A DNA stretch of 16,587 nucleotides from DASQUK01 sp046723645 (GTDB lineage: Bacteria > Actinomycetota > Acidimicrobiia > Acidimicrobiales > VFJN01). The position numbers were made by a program, and so were the translations under genes. Shown in pieces: positions 6,929-14,149 of the stretch. Where the stretch lies: contig JBKOUY010000053.1 in the NCBI GenBank assembly GCA_046723645.1, forward strand, positions 1-16,587. The letters run 5' to 3'. Each line of letters begins with the position of its first letter. The stretch's first letter is position 1. Below the pieces are notes generated by a model. That model worked only from the letters and a program-made list of their open reading frames with translations. It was not told the origin of the DNA and ran no database searches.

Positions 6929-7011
6929 CTGTGGGTGAACTGTGGGTCTTACTGTGGAGAACGTCGCGGAATCTGGGGATGACCGAGAAAGTCTGGGGAT
7001 TGCCTGGGGAT
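6929..7011 (+). repeat. Six helically phased CTGKGGR repeats upstream of the RNA promoter
   Basis: Copies of CTGTGGGT, CTGTGGGT, CTGTGGAG, CTGGGGAT, CTGGGGAT and CTGGGGAT start at 6929, 6940, 6952, 6973, 6993 and 7004. The steps are 11, 12, 21, 20 and 11 bases, all close to one or two turns of the helix, so the copies lie on one face of the DNA. The array ends about 15 bases before the TTGACG hexamer. This is the layout of a multi-site activator or nucleoid-protein binding array. The remainder of 6862-7025 holds no gene that I can support. Confidence 0.55.
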
Positions 7012-7025
7012 TGCGAAAATGCCCC

Positions 7026-7054
7026 TTGACGTGGGGTTTCGTACCCCGCAAGAT
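7026..7054 (+). promoter_or_regulatory. Sigma70-type promoter for the structured RNA
   Basis: TTGACG (7026-7031) and CAAGAT (7049-7054) are separated by 17 bases, giving an expected start near 7061. The spacer contains GGGGT-TTCGT-ACCCC (7033-7047), a small palindrome that could be an operator lying between the two hexamers. The phased repeat array is immediately upstream. Confidence 0.5.
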
Positions 7055-7060
7055 GCTCCA

Positions 7061-7345
7061 CGTCCACCACAACGGCACGGGCAAAGGATGCGGTCGAGAG
7101 CTTCGGTTCTCAGCAAGTCCGGCGCACAGGTCAGCGTGGAGGACCGGTAGGAATGCCGACGGAGACGGTCAAGGTGGGGCGCCCACCAAGGTCGGATCTG
7201 GGCTACTGGGGGGCGCGTCCCAAAGTAGTCGGCGCTTCTGGCGGCACTTCTCGTGTCGCCGGGATCGGCCAAAGCGTCCAACCGTTGGTTGGCCCCGAGC
7301 AGTGGACCGGCTAGCTCCGGTCTGACGCTCGGGGCCTTCCTTTTC
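7061..7345 (+). ncRNA. Unidentified structured non-coding RNA, about 285 nt
   Basis: The stretch has its own promoter and a strong terminator, and no convincing coding frame. Clear stems follow one another: GAGAGC-UUCG-GUUCUC (7096-7111, a classic UUCG tetraloop), GGUGGG-GCG-CCCACC (7173-7187), GGCUACU with AGUAGUC (7201-7207 with 7224-7230), GGCGGCAC-UUCUC-GUGUCGCC (7240-7260), CCAACC-GUU-GGUUGG (7278-7292, which competes with the terminator for two bases), then the terminator stem. GUCC/GGAC (7117-7120 with 7141-7144) may close another. I do not see signatures of RNase P RNA, tmRNA, SRP RNA, T-box or the common riboswitches. No gene follows the terminator for 380 bases, so it is not an ordinary leader. 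A 6S-like/Ms1-like RNAP-binding RNA of actinobacteria is a possible class by size only. A 53-codon ORF at 7153-7314 exists, but 14 of its 52 codons after the ATG end in A or T, far more than in the neighbours. Confidence 0.6.
7291..7345 (+). terminator. Strong intrinsic terminator of the structured RNA
   Basis: GGCCCCGAGC (7291-7300) pairs exactly with GCTCGGGGCC (7327-7336). Inside it GACCGG (7305-7310) pairs with CCGGTC (7317-7322), giving a 16-bp two-part stem with 4-base internal loops. TTCCTTTTC follows at 7337-7345, the best T-rich tail in the window. Confidence 0.8.
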
Positions 7346-7725
7346 CCGGCGTAGAGGGTACTTCGCCGGATCCGCCGGGACGCGGACCCCGCCCGATGTT
7401 CAGGTTCCGTTCACGGCGTCGCGGCCCACGACTAGATACGTAGGCGGGGCGGCGACCGCGGCTACGTAGGTTGCCGGGCCGGGAAATGCGCAGCCCGTCC
7501 GATGTGGCCGGGCACCTCAGAAGCGCAGCCTGGTCCCATGCTTCTCACATACGAATTCACCAGGACGATGGTCACCGACCACCAGCATGACCTCCGTCAC
7601 GATGCCTCCCGCTGGCGACTCGCTCGCCTCGCGGGGCGGCACCGTGGACGGAAGCGGCCCTCCGAGCGGGCCGCCACCGTCGGGCTCTGATCGAGCCGAC
7701 CGGCGAGGCCGGGCCCTACGCTCGG
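7346..7725. other. Gene-free upstream region of the LuxR regulator
   Basis: I find no supported gene here; open frames are continuations of high-GC shadows. It holds two direct copies of TACGTAGG (7437-7444 and 7463-7470, 26 bases apart), each with a TACGTA palindrome, and a stem GCGGCCC/GGGCCGC (7654-7660 with 7668-7674). These may be regulator sites and leader structure for the LuxR gene. I cannot place a convincing promoter. Confidence 0.4.
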
Positions 7726-10530
7726 GTGGTGCTCGTGGGACGTTCGGGGCTCTCGCCCGTCATGGTCGGTCGAGCCGCCGAACTCGATCGCCTGGTCGGG
7801 TTGATCGACGCCCGTCCGGACCCGTCCGTCGCCCTCGTTGCCGGCGAGGCCGGGATCGGCAAGACACGGCTTGTCCAGGAGCTCGTGGCGCACGCCCCGG
7901 CAACCGCCCTGGTGTTGGCCGGCCAGGCGGACCCGGGCGCCGAGAGTCGCCCCATGGAGCTGTTCCGCGACGCGCTGGGGTCGGCCGTGGCCCGCGACGG
8001 CGCTCAGGCCGGGGGGCACGCGGCGCTGCTGGAGGCCGTGGACGACGCCCACCGCGCCGCCGACGAGCGGGTGCGGGCCGGGGTCGAGCTGGTGCGGCGG
8101 CTCGCCACCGGCACCGCCGGCGTCGTGGTCTTCGAGGATCTCCACTGGGCCGACTCCGAGAGCCTGACCGTTTTCGAGCAGCTCGCCGAGCCCGGCGGCG
8201 GTCGCCTGCTCGTGATCGGCACCTACCGCCCGGACGGCCTGACGCGCCGGCACCCCGCCTCGGGACTACTCCCCCGGCTCGAGCGCCGCCATTCGATCAC
8301 CCACATCCAGCTTCGACGGCTGAGCCCGGCCGACGTCAACGCGTTCCTCACGGCCGTGTACGGCGAGGTCCCGTCGTTCCCGGTCGTCGACGCGCTCCAC
8401 ACCCGCACCGGCGGGAACCCGTTCTTCCTCGAGGAGTTGGTGGCCAGCGCAGGCGACGCGCCCTGGCAGGACCTGGCCGACATGCCCCTGCCGTGGACGG
8501 TCGCCGAGCTGGTACGCGGGCAGCTCGACGAGCTCGACCCCGAGGTCCGTCGCCTCGTGACCGCCGCCTCGGTTCTCGGGCGGCGGGTGACGTTCGACGT
8601 GCTCGCGCACGTGACCGGCACGCCGGAGGACCGCCTGATCGACCTGCTGCGTGCCGCCGTCGACAGCGGTCTGCTGGCGGAGTCCGAGCCCGACGTCTTC
8701 ACCTTCCACCACGACCTGGCGCGGGAGGCCATCAAGGAGGGCCTGCTCGGCCGGGAGCGCCGCCGACTCCAGGAGGCGGCCTTCACCGCCCTGCGGGCGG
8801 TCGGCAGCGAGGACCGGCTCGCCCTGGCACTCCACGCCCGCGGCGCCGGGCGTTACGAGGACATGGTGGCGGAGGCGCGGATCGGCGCCCGCGAGTCGCT
8901 CGCCCGCGGCTCGACCTACCAGGCCCGGCACCTGGCCGAGATCGGTCTGAGCGAGGCGGAGGACGACCTCGAGCTCCTGGCGCTCGCGGCCCGCGGCTGC
9001 TGGCTCGCCGGGCTGCTCGACGACGCCGCCGCGCACTGCGACCGCTGGCTGCGGCTCGCCCGCGGGCGGGACGACGTGAGCCAGGAGGCCGCCGCGCTCA
9101 GCCTGCGCAAGCGCATCGCCCGGGAGGCCGGGCAGATCGAGGCCATGGTTGGCTTCACGGATCAGCTCATCGCGATCATCGACCGGCTGTCCGACGAGGA
9201 CCGGGCGCGCGCCATGGCGGCCATCGCCCAGTCGTACATGCTGCGCGACCAGATCGAGGCGACGTACGAGTGGGCGGACAAGGCGGCCAGCCTGGCCGAG
9301 ACCCTCGACCTCACCGACGTGCGGGTGGCGGCCATGGTGGACAAGGGCACCGCCATGCTCAACGCCCACGACCGGATCGACGAGGGGCGGCGGCTGCTGC
9401 GGACGGCGGCCGACGAGGCCGAGCGGATCGGCGACCACGTGCTGGCGGCCCGGGCCCTGAACTACCTCGTGTGGGACGCCCGCCAGTGGAGCGACGCCGG
9501 CGAGGTGCGGGAGATGATCGATCGCGCCCACCGGCAGGCCGAGGCCGCCGGGTTCGAACTGGTGGCGGCCATCGACCTGGCCGCCAACCAGGCCCACCTC
9601 GCGGCCGCCGAGGGGGACCTCGACGCGGCCATCGCCGAGCTCGACAACGCACGCTCCACGTCGGCGGGCAACGCCGTGTCGTGGACAGATGGTCGCTGGC
9701 TCGCCGTGATGCGCGCCGGCCTGGCGCTGGAGGCAGGCGACCTGGACACCGCCCAGCGGTTCACCAACATGGCCAAGCCCCCCACCGAGCGGGTTGCCGT
9801 GGGCGTGTTCGGCCTCGACTTCCATCTGGCGTGCCGGCGCGGTGACCTAGCGGAGGCCCGGAACCGCCTGCGCGTCTTCGCCGACACCGTGACCCACGAC
9901 GGTGTCGCCTACCCGGGTCAGACGCACGACGTCCTGGCCGCGGCCCTGCGGGCCGGGTTGACCACCGCCGAGATGCGGCCCCTGGTCGACCAGGTGGGGC
10001 TGTACGTCGGGCATCGGCTGCCATCGGACGACCCGTGGCGGCAGCTCATCGACGCGCAGGTCGCGGAGGCCGAGGGCAGCCTCGAGACCGCGGCCGGCCT
10101 CTACGCAGCCGCCGCCGAGGGCCTGGAGTCCGCCCCCGAGGTGCTGGCCGCCCATCTCGGCACGGCACACGTCGGCGCCGCCCGCTCCCTGATCGCCGAG
10201 GGCCGGCTCGACGAGGCACGCGCCCACGCGGAGGCCGCCGCCCCCTTCCTGGGGCGTTGGCGGGGCTGGCGGGTGGACGAGCTGCGGGCGGTCGAGCGCC
10301 GCCTCGGCTTGGGACCGGAGCCGAGCGGGCCCGAGGCGCTCACGCCGCGCGAGCGCGAGGTCGTCTCCCTCCTCGCCGAGGGCCTGACCAACTCCCAGGT
10401 GGCCGAACGGCTCTACATCTCCCCGCGCACGGCGGCGGTCCACGTCTCGAACATCCTCGCCAAGCTGGGCATGTCCTCCCGGACCGAGGTCGCCGCCTGG
10501 GCGGTGCGCGAGGGCCTGGGCACGCCGTAG
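7726..10530 (+). CDS. Large ATP-binding LuxR-family transcriptional regulator (AAA/LAL type)
   Basis: This protein of up to 934 aa is built like the MalT/LAL regulators. An N-terminal nucleotide-binding domain has Walker A GEAGIGKT at 40-47 and Walker B VVVFEDLHWAD at 133-143. A long alpha-helical, TPR-like middle section is rich in Ala/Leu/Glu/Arg repeats (about 350-860). The C-terminal LuxR helix-turn-helix (872-934) reads LTPREREVVSLLAEGLTNSQ, then VAERLYISPRTAAVHVSNIL. Such proteins hydrolyse ATP on ligand binding and activate promoters. The start is uncertain: GTG 7726 is the first possible, but ATG 7762, which yields MVGRAAELDRL, fits the usual family N-terminus better, and neither has a clear ribosome-binding site. 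It converges on the catabolic operon and could regulate it, but the sequence shows no direct evidence of that. Confidence 0.92.
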   Translation: MVLVGRSGLSPVMVGRAAELDRLVGLIDARPDPSVALVAGEAGIGKTRLVQELVAHAPATALVLAGQADPGAESRPMELFRDALGSAVARDGAQAGGHAALLEAVDDAHRAADERVRAGVELVRRLATGTAGVVVFEDLHWADSESLTVFEQLAEPGGGRLLVIGTYRPDGLTRRHPASGLLPRLERRHSITHIQLRRLSPADVNAFLTAVYGEVPSFPVVDALHTRTGGNPFFLEELVASAGDAPWQDLADMPLPWTVAELVRGQLDELDPEVRRLVTAASVLGRRVTFDVLAHVTGTPEDRLIDLLRAAVDSGLLAESEPDVFTFHHDLAREAIKEGLLGRERRRLQEAAFTALRAVGSEDRLALALHARGAGRYEDMVAEARIGARESLARGSTYQARHLAEIGLSEAEDDLELLALAARGCWLAGLLDDAAAHCDRWLRLARGRDDVSQEAAALSLRKRIAREAGQIEAMVGFTDQLIAIIDRLSDEDRARAMAAIAQSYMLRDQIEATYEWADKAASLAETLDLTDVRVAAMVDKGTAMLNAHDRIDEGRRLLRTAADEAERIGDHVLAARALNYLVWDARQWSDAGEVREMIDRAHRQAEAAGFELVAAIDLAANQAHLAAAEGDLDAAIAELDNARSTSAGNAVSWTDGRWLAVMRAGLALEAGDLDTAQRFTNMAKPPTERVAVGVFGLDFHLACRRGDLAEARNRLRVFADTVTHDGVAYPGQTHDVLAAALRAGLTTAEMRPLVDQVGLYVGHRLPSDDPWRQLIDAQVAEAEGSLETAAGLYAAAAEGLESAPEVLAAHLGTAHVGAARSLIAEGRLDEARAHAEAAAPFLGRWRGWRVDELRAVERRLGLGPEPSGPEALTPREREVVSLLAEGLTNSQVAERLYISPRTAAVHVSNILAKLGMSSRTEVAAWAVREGLGTP

Positions 10531-10540
10531 GCCGCCCCCC

Positions 10541-10600
10541 AGCCCGAACTTGCGGTGGAAATCGCCCCCATGACGGCGCTAACCGCCGCAAGTTCGGGCT
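10541..10600. terminator. Long inverted repeat, probable bidirectional terminator
   Basis: AGCCCGAACTTGCGGTGG (10541-10558) and CCGCCGCAAGTTCGGGCT (10583-10600) match at 17 of 18 positions, with a 24-base loop. It sits exactly between the convergent stops of the LuxR gene (10530) and the thiolase gene (10617), the right place to end both transcripts. No T-tract follows on either strand. The long loop and near-perfect arms would also fit a REP-like mobile palindrome. Confidence 0.65.
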
Positions 10601-10616
10601 GTGAGCTTGCCGCCGC

Positions 10617-11801
10617 TCAGGCCTCCACGACGACGGCGATCCCCTGGCCCACGCCGATGCACATCGCGGCCAGGCCCCAGCCGCCGCCGCGACGGCGCAG
10701 CTCCCACACCAGCGACGTGAGGATCCGGACCCCCGAGCAGCCCAGTGGGTGACCGATGGCGATGGCCCCGCCGTTGGGGTTGACGATCTCCGGGTCGAGG
10801 TCGGGCCAGTGGGCCAGGCAGGCCAGCGCCTGGGCGGCGAAGGCCTCGTTCAGCTCGACGACGGCCAGGTCGGACCAGCCGACGCCGGCCCGCTTCAGCG
10901 CCCGTCCGGCCGCCTCCACCGGACCGAGGCCGTAGAGCGGCGGCTCGACCCCCGAGGTGGCCCGGCCCGCCACGCGGGCGAGGGGGTCGCGCCCGAGGCG
11001 TCCGAGCGCCGGCTCGTCGGTCAGCAGCACGGCGGCGGCACCGTCGTTCAGCGGCGAGGCGTTGCCGGCGGTGACCGATCCGTCGGCCCGGAAGCTCGGG
11101 CGGAGGCGGAACAGCGCCTCGAGCGACGTGTCGGCGCGGATGCTCTCGTCGCGCTCGAGGAGCCGGCCGCCCTCGTCGTCGGTGACGAAGCTGACCTCGG
11201 AGTCGAACCGGCCCGCATCCCAGGCCGCCGCGGCGCGGCGGTGCGACCGCAGGGCGAACGCATCCTGCGCCTCTCGGCTGATCCGATGGCGCTGCGCCAG
11301 GATCTCGGCGCCCTCGCCCAGGGACACCGTCCACTCCAAGGGCATGCGCGGGTTCACGAGCCGCCAGCCCAGCGTCGTCGAGTAGAGCGTCTCGTGGCCG
11401 CGGGGGAAGGCGGCCTCGGGCTTGGGCAGCACCCACGGCGCCCGGCTCATGGACTCGACGCCGCCGGCCACGGCGACGCTGGCGTCGCCCACGGCGATGG
11501 CCCGGTCGCCGGCGATCACCGCCTCCAGCCCCGAGCCGCACAGCCGGTTGACGGTCGCACCGGGAACCGACACCGGCAGCCCCGCCAGCAGCACGGCCAT
11601 CCGGGCGACGTCACGGTTGTCCTCGCCGGCGCCGTTGGCGTCGCCGAACCACACGTCGTCGATGCTCGCCGGGTCGAGGTCGGGCACGCGGTCGACCAGG
11701 GAGCGCAGCGCGTGGGCGGCGAGATCGTCGGGGCGCACCCTGGCCAGGGAGCCGCCGTGGCGGCCGACCGGCGTGCGCACGGCGTCGACGATGTAGCTCA
11801 T
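10617..11801 (-). CDS. Thiolase, probable 3-oxoadipyl-CoA thiolase / acetyl-CoA acyltransferase
   Basis: This 394-aa thiolase is of normal length. The nucleophilic cysteine is Cys88 in NRLCGSGLEAV. The other catalytic signatures are NEAFAAQ, GHPLGCSG with His351, and the second cysteine Cys381 in MCIGVGQG. GEDNRDVARMAVLLAGLP (59-76) is typical of the PcaF-type beta-ketoadipyl-CoA thiolases. It would cleave 3-oxoadipyl-CoA with CoA to succinyl-CoA and acetyl-CoA in the cytoplasm, the last step of the pathway encoded by this operon. Its ATG overlaps the stop of the maleylacetate reductase gene (ATGA), so the two are translationally coupled. It is the last gene before the terminator hairpin. A general acetyl-CoA acetyltransferase is the main alternative, but the neighbours favour 3-oxoadipyl-CoA. 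Confidence 0.9.
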   Translation of the reverse strand: MSYIVDAVRTPVGRHGGSLARVRPDDLAAHALRSLVDRVPDLDPASIDDVWFGDANGAGEDNRDVARMAVLLAGLPVSVPGATVNRLCGSGLEAVIAGDRAIAVGDASVAVAGGVESMSRAPWVLPKPEAAFPRGHETLYSTTLGWRLVNPRMPLEWTVSLGEGAEILAQRHRISREAQDAFALRSHRRAAAAWDAGRFDSEVSFVTDDEGGRLLERDESIRADTSLEALFRLRPSFRADGSVTAGNASPLNDGAAAVLLTDEPALGRLGRDPLARVAGRATSGVEPPLYGLGPVEAAGRALKRAGVGWSDLAVVELNEAFAAQALACLAHWPDLDPEIVNPNGGAIAIGHPLGCSGVRILTSLVWELRRRGGGWGLAAMCIGVGQGIAVVVEA

Positions 11802-12892
11802 GACGCCGCCGGCGGCTCGCCCTCGAAGGCGCGCTGCAGCAGGGCCCGCAGCGACGCCACGTCCGGCGGGCGCGGGTTGCTCGTACCGGTCTCCGCCACG
11901 GCGCGCTCAGCGGCGACGTCCAGGCCGTCGGCGGGCATGCCCAGGGCGGCGAGGCTGGTGGGAGCCCCGATCCTCTCGGCCAGCGTGCGGAGCGCGGCCG
12001 CTTCCTCGCCCGGACGCACGCCGAGGCCCGCGCCGACGCCGGCCATCGCCTCCCGGGCCGCCTCGGCGTTGTACGCGACGACGTAGGGCAGCACGACGGC
12101 GTTGACGTCGCCATGGACGAGCCCGAACGTGCCGCCGAGGACGTGGCACAGCTTGTGGTGCAGCGCCGTCCCCGCCACGGCCAGGACGGCGCCCGCCAGG
12201 TAGGCGCCGTAGAGGGCGCGGCCGCGGGCGTCGAGGTCGTCGGGATGGTCCACCGCCGCCGGCAGTGCGCCGGCCAGCGCCCGGACGCCCTCGACGGCCT
12301 GGAGCCCGACGATCGGATCGGCGCCGGGCGCGTACAGGCCCTCGACGCAGTGCGCGAGCGCGTTGAACCCGCTGGCCGCGGTGATGGCCGGCGGCATCCC
12401 GACGGTGAGCACCGGGTCGTACACGACCGTCCGCGGCAGCGCCCGCAGGTCACGGCCGGTCTGCTTGTGCTGACCGGTCACTCCGTAGATCGGCGTCATC
12501 TCCGACCCCGCGTAGGTCGTCGGAACGGCGACGAGCGCGACCTGTCCGCCGGCAGCCGCCTGCGCCGCCGGGTCGACGGCGATGGCCTTGCCCAGGCCCG
12601 TGGCCGACCCGCCCCCGATCGTCACCACGCCGTCGGCCTGCGCGTCCATCGCCCGCCGCCGCGCCGCCGTGGCCAGTTCCTCGGGCACGTGCTGGCGCAC
12701 CTCGTCCAGGCGGCCCGCGTAGCGCCCGCCGAGGTCGTCGGCGATGCGGTCGCCGACGGCCTTGGACGCCTCGTCCACCACCAGCAGCACCCGCTCGAGC
12801 GCCAGCGCCGCCACCTCGTCGGCCACCTGGGCGACCGAGCCGGCGCCGAAGACCACTCGTCCCGGCAGCGCCTCGTGCACGAACGGCTTCAT
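11798..12892 (-). CDS. Maleylacetate reductase (iron-containing alcohol dehydrogenase family)
   Basis: This 364-aa protein has the group III alcohol-dehydrogenase fold and the features of maleylacetate reductases: N-terminal HEALPGRVVFGAGS, the dinucleotide-binding TIGGGSATGLGKAIA (91-105), and PTTYAGSEMTPIYGVT (124-139). The metal-pocket region has His181 (NALAHCVEG), HHKLCH at 245-250 and His260 (LVHGDVN). The enzyme reduces maleylacetate to 3-oxoadipate with NAD(P)H, joining hydroxyquinol, resorcinol and chloroaromatic breakdown to the 3-oxoadipate route. The gene overlaps the CoA-transferase beta gene upstream and the thiolase gene downstream by 4 bases each, so the three are one translational unit. 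No hydroxyquinol or chlorocatechol dioxygenase is in the window; it may lie beyond the right edge or elsewhere. Confidence 0.9.
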   Translation of the reverse strand: MKPFVHEALPGRVVFGAGSVAQVADEVAALALERVLLVVDEASKAVGDRIADDLGGRYAGRLDEVRQHVPEELATAARRRAMDAQADGVVTIGGGSATGLGKAIAVDPAAQAAAGGQVALVAVPTTYAGSEMTPIYGVTGQHKQTGRDLRALPRTVVYDPVLTVGMPPAITAASGFNALAHCVEGLYAPGADPIVGLQAVEGVRALAGALPAAVDHPDDLDARGRALYGAYLAGAVLAVAGTALHHKLCHVLGGTFGLVHGDVNAVVLPYVVAYNAEAAREAMAGVGAGLGVRPGEEAAALRTLAERIGAPTSLAALGMPADGLDVAAERAVAETGTSNPRPPDVASLRALLQRAFEGEPPAAS

Positions 12893-13635
12893 GCGGCAGC
12901 CCCCTTGGTGGCCTCGAGCTCACGCAGCACCTCGAGCTCCGTGGCGCTGGGCGGGGCCGTGACGGCGAGGTCGTCCGCCACGCGCAGGTCCCAGCCGGTG
13001 GCGGTGCGGGCCGCGTCCACGGTGGCCCCGGGATGCAGCCGCGTGAGCACGAGCTCGTCCTTCCCGGGATCGCGGGTCAGCACCCCCAGGTCGGTGATGA
13101 CGGTGGTCACCCGCTCGCCCGTCGACGTGCGGAACCCGACCCGCTCCACGAACGTCCGCGGCGACTGCCGGAGGACCACGACCACCCGCCGGCAGGAGGC
13201 CGCAATCTCGGGCGCCCCACCCGCTCCCGGCAGCCGGACCTTGGGCGTGTTGTACGGCCCGATGACGGTGGTGTTGATGTCGCCCCGGCGATCGAGCTCG
13301 GCCGCCCCGAGGAACCCGACGTCGATACGCCCGGCCTGGAGCCAGTAGTTGAAGATCTCGGGAACCGACACCACGGCGTCGGCGGTCTCGGCCAGCTCGC
13401 CATCGCCGATCGACAGCGGCAGCGCGCGGGGCTTGGCGCCGATGGTCCCGGACTCGTAGACAAGGACGAGGTCGGGCGCATGGGTGCGCCGCGCCAGGTT
13501 CGCAGCGGTCGACGGCAGCCCGATGCCGACGAAGCACACCTCGCGGTCGTGGAGCTGGCGGGCGGCCGCCACGGTCATCATCTCGTCGGCGCTCCAGGGG
13601 CCGTCGTCCCGCGCGGCGGGCTCGGGCGCGCTCAC
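12889..13635 (-). CDS. CoA-transferase subunit beta (GctB/CatJ/IpdB-like)
   Basis: This 248-aa beta subunit belongs to the family I CoA-transferases. FVGIGLPSTAANLARRTHAPDL leads to VYESGTIGAKP, where Glu61 is the catalytic residue that forms the glutamyl-CoA intermediate. Other family segments are VDVGFLGAAELDRRGDINTT (105-123) and KVRLPGAGGAPEIA (132-145). With the alpha subunit it would move CoA from succinyl-CoA to a dicarboxylate, here most likely 3-oxoadipate. The glutaconate-type and IpdAB (steroid ring hydrolase) members of the same family look similar, so the substrate is inferred from the reductase and thiolase next door. The gene starts at GTG, 37 bases after the SnoaL-like gene, and overlaps the reductase start by 4 bases. 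The alpha subunit is not adjacent. Confidence 0.88.
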   Translation of the reverse strand: MSAPEPAARDDGPWSADEMMTVAAARQLHDREVCFVGIGLPSTAANLARRTHAPDLVLVYESGTIGAKPRALPLSIGDGELAETADAVVSVPEIFNYWLQAGRIDVGFLGAAELDRRGDINTTVIGPYNTPKVRLPGAGGAPEIAASCRRVVVVLRQSPRTFVERVGFRTSTGERVTTVITDLGVLTRDPGKDELVLTRLHPGATVDAARTATGWDLRVADDLAVTAPPSATELEVLRELEATKGAAA

Positions 13636-13672
13636 GGGCCCACCGTCCCGGGCGTGAGCCGTGCCATCGGGC

Positions 13673-14140
13673 TCAGTCCCCGTCCGCGAGCCACGGGTAG
13701 CGCTCGGTGTCCTTCCCGGCGTAGTCGGGGTCGAGGTAGATGAAGACCCGCTGGATCAGGGAGTCACGGATCTCGAACACGTCGCACCAGCGGCCGGCGC
13801 CCCACTCGGGTACCCCGGCCCGCCAGGGACCGTCGCGGTGCTCCCCGTGGCTGGTGCCCTCGCACACCAGGACGTCGCTCCCGGAGAACACCCAGTTGAA
13901 GTGCGAGTAGTGATGGACGATCTGCTTGATGGTCCCGCCCACGTCGCCGAACAACCGAGTGATCTCGTCCTTGCCGGAGGCCAGGCCCCACTTGGGGAAG
14001 TAGACCTGCGCGTCGTCGGCGAAGAGGTCGAGGATGCTCCCCCCCGTCGAGGTCTCGCCACCGTTGTCGAAGGCCTTCAGGTACTCGATGGCGACCGACT
14101 TGCGCTGCTCGTCGGTCATCGTCTGGGTCGTGACAGCCAT
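13673..14140 (-). CDS. SnoaL/NTF2-like protein
   Basis: This 155-aa protein has the small alpha+beta-barrel layout of the SnoaL/NTF2-like superfamily. It starts with helices (EQRKSVAIEYLKAFDNGG), continues with ILDLFADDAQVYFPKWGLASGKDEI, and has later strands WVFSGSDVLVCEGTSHGE, RWCDVFEIRDSLIQRVFIYLDPDY. Asp and His residues line the likely cavity. Members include ketosteroid isomerases, polyketide cyclases, limonene-epoxide hydrolases and the small subunits of ring hydroxylases, so the reaction cannot be named. Its ATG follows a good AGGGGAG site, 9 bases after the alpha-subunit stop. It sits between the two CoA-transferase subunits, which suggests a dedicated step on the same substrate chain. 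It is not a fragment; its length is normal. Confidence 0.85.
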   Translation of the reverse strand: MAVTTQTMTDEQRKSVAIEYLKAFDNGGETSTGGSILDLFADDAQVYFPKWGLASGKDEITRLFGDVGGTIKQIVHHYSHFNWVFSGSDVLVCEGTSHGEHRDGPWRAGVPEWGAGRWCDVFEIRDSLIQRVFIYLDPDYAGKDTERYPWLADGD

Positions 14141-14149
14141 GGTCTCCCC

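Noticed and set aside
6929..7011. DnaA-box cluster or replication origin
   Set aside because: TGTGG cores recall DnaA boxes, but none matches TTATCCACA/TTGTCCACA closely. There is no AT-rich unwinding region and no dnaA or dnaN gene.
7153..7314. 53-codon plus-strand ORF inside the structured RNA
   Set aside because: Fourteen of the 52 codons after the ATG end in A or T, unlike true genes here. AGGA sits too close to the ATG, and the stop lies in the terminator loop. RNA stems explain the sequence better.
8266..9825. 519-aa minus-strand open frame
   Set aside because: It is antisense to the LuxR gene, with low-complexity composition and no recognisable motif.
7587..9845. 752-aa plus-strand open frame
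   Set aside because: It is an alternative frame of the LuxR gene, very rich in Arg/Pro/Gly, with no domain; a typical high-GC shadow.
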